This document shows, in pieces, positions 5,988-6,315 of a stretch of 6,315 nt of DNA (positions within the stretch are counted from its first letter, which is position 1; each line of letters begins with the position of its first letter). Source of the stretch: Lentisphaerota bacterium (GTDB lineage: Bacteria > Verrucomicrobiota > Lentisphaeria > Oligosphaerales > Oligosphaeraceae); NCBI GenBank assembly GCA_012800565.1, contig JAAZIZ010000205.1, forward strand, positions 1 through 6,315, written 5' to 3'. Below the pieces are notes generated by a model that had not been told where the DNA came from, did not search any database, and was given only the letters and a program-made list of their open reading frames with translations. Position numbers and translations under genes: made by a program.

Positions 5988-6039
5988 ACAATTGTCGCTT
6001 TTGTCCGGCAATTGCTGATTTTTTGTACCGGCAGTATTG
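5988..6039. repeat. Paired CAATTG palindromes and imperfect direct repeat in the fusA leader
   Basis: Two 8-base palindromes, ACAATTGT (5988-5995) and GCAATTGC (6008-6015), are centred 20 bp apart, about two helical turns. Overlapping them is an imperfect direct repeat, TTTTGT-CCGGCA-ATTG (5999-6014) and TTTTGT-A-CCGGCA-GT-ATTG (6021-6039). Such spacing resembles a regulatory binding site upstream of fusA, but no regulator is identifiable and chance in this AT-rich stretch is possible. Confidence 0.35.
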
Positions 6040-6040
6040 G
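6012..6040 (+). promoter_or_regulatory. Candidate promoter of fusA
   Basis: TTGCTG (6012-6017) and TATTGG (6035-6040) are separated by 17 bp; both are poor matches. TATTCT at 6051-6056 is a better -10 but lacks a partner -35. A promoter is expected because the upstream genes are functionally unrelated and 176 bases separate them from fusA. Confidence 0.22.
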
Positions 6041-6083
6041 CGTTGAACATTATTCTGATTGATCTCCTGTAAAAAAGACACTA

Positions 6084-6315
6084 ATGGAAAGAACGTTTGC
6101 TTTAGATCACGTGCGCAATATCGGCATCATGGCTCATATTGACGCCGGTAAAACCACCACATCCGAGCGTATTCTGTTCTACACAGGACGCGTGCACCGT
6201 CTGGGTGAGACGCATGAAGGTGCGGCTACCATGGACTGGATGGCGCAGGAGCAAGAGCGTGGTATTACCATTACTTCTGCTGCGACTACCTGTAACTGGA
6301 AAGGCCATCGCATCA
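6084..6315 (+). CDS. fusA: Elongation factor G, N-terminal fragment (cut by window end)
   Basis: The first 77 codons of a translational GTPase are present; the gene runs off the right edge (full EF-G is about 690-700 residues). The N-terminus reads VRNIGIMAHIDAGKTT, with the G1/P-loop AHIDAGKT at 17-24. It continues with SERILFYTG (27-35), GETHEGAATMDWM (41-53) and QERGITIT (57-64), which includes the switch-I G2 threonine (T62). This is the EF-G pattern and not that of EF-Tu, LepA or TypA. EF-G moves tRNA and mRNA through the ribosome during elongation and helps recycle ribosomes. Ser27 stands where many EF-Gs have Thr, a mild change. ATG 6084 begins just before the conserved block. No clear Shine-Dalgarno site is present; AAAAAAG at 6071-6077 is the only purine stretch. 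It is not directly preceded by rpsL/rpsG. A second EF-G paralogue elsewhere in the genome cannot be excluded. Confidence 0.93.
   Translation, partial: MERTFALDHVRNIGIMAHIDAGKTTTSERILFYTGRVHRLGETHEGAATMDWMAQEQERGITITSAATTCNWKGHRI

Overview
The window looks like chromosomal DNA of a PVC-group bacterium, most likely Lentisphaerota (Victivallis/Oligosphaera-like). The main reason is the first gene. It encodes a prepilin-like protein with an 'FTLIELLVVIAIIAIL' N-terminus and a C-terminal H-x9-DG motif, a type expanded in Lentisphaerota and also found in Planctomycetota and Verrucomicrobiota. The assignment is an inference from memory of the families; no search was run.

Layout. Bases 1-143 hold a tandem array: two identical 64-bp units and a truncated third, each with short palindromes. 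Next come a candidate promoter (212-240), a Shine-Dalgarno site (286-291), the monocistronic prepilin-like gene (300-1052) and a strong intrinsic terminator (1082-1113). The 1114-1269 intergenic region carries two adjacent inverted repeats (1120-1193). It leads to a very short gene (1270-1359) for a 29-residue, highly basic protein of the bS22 / mS38 (AURKAIP1/COX24) ribosomal family, closed by its own intrinsic terminator (1371-1405).

A probable three-gene operon follows on the + strand. It holds an exported TPR protein (1442-3109), a CNNM/CorC-type membrane protein with degenerate CBS signatures (3153-4580), and a second, canonical CNNM/CorC paralogue (4573-5907) that overlaps the first by 8 bp. 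The two membrane proteins probably act in divalent-cation (Mg2+/Co2+) transport or homeostasis. The TPR protein is predicted to be periplasmic, and its link to them rests on gene order only.

After a 176-bp leader with imperfect direct repeats and CAATTG palindromes, the window ends inside the 5' end of an elongation factor G gene (from 6084). It is not directly preceded by rpsL/rpsG as in the usual str operon.

All supported genes are on the + strand. Two are easily missed by size or completeness filters: the bS22-like gene and the truncated fusA. I see no mobile element, CRISPR array, tRNA or rRNA, and no convincing new multi-gene system. The most notable items are the bS22-like gene with its structured upstream region, the asymmetric CNNM pair, the displaced fusA and the 64-bp repeat.
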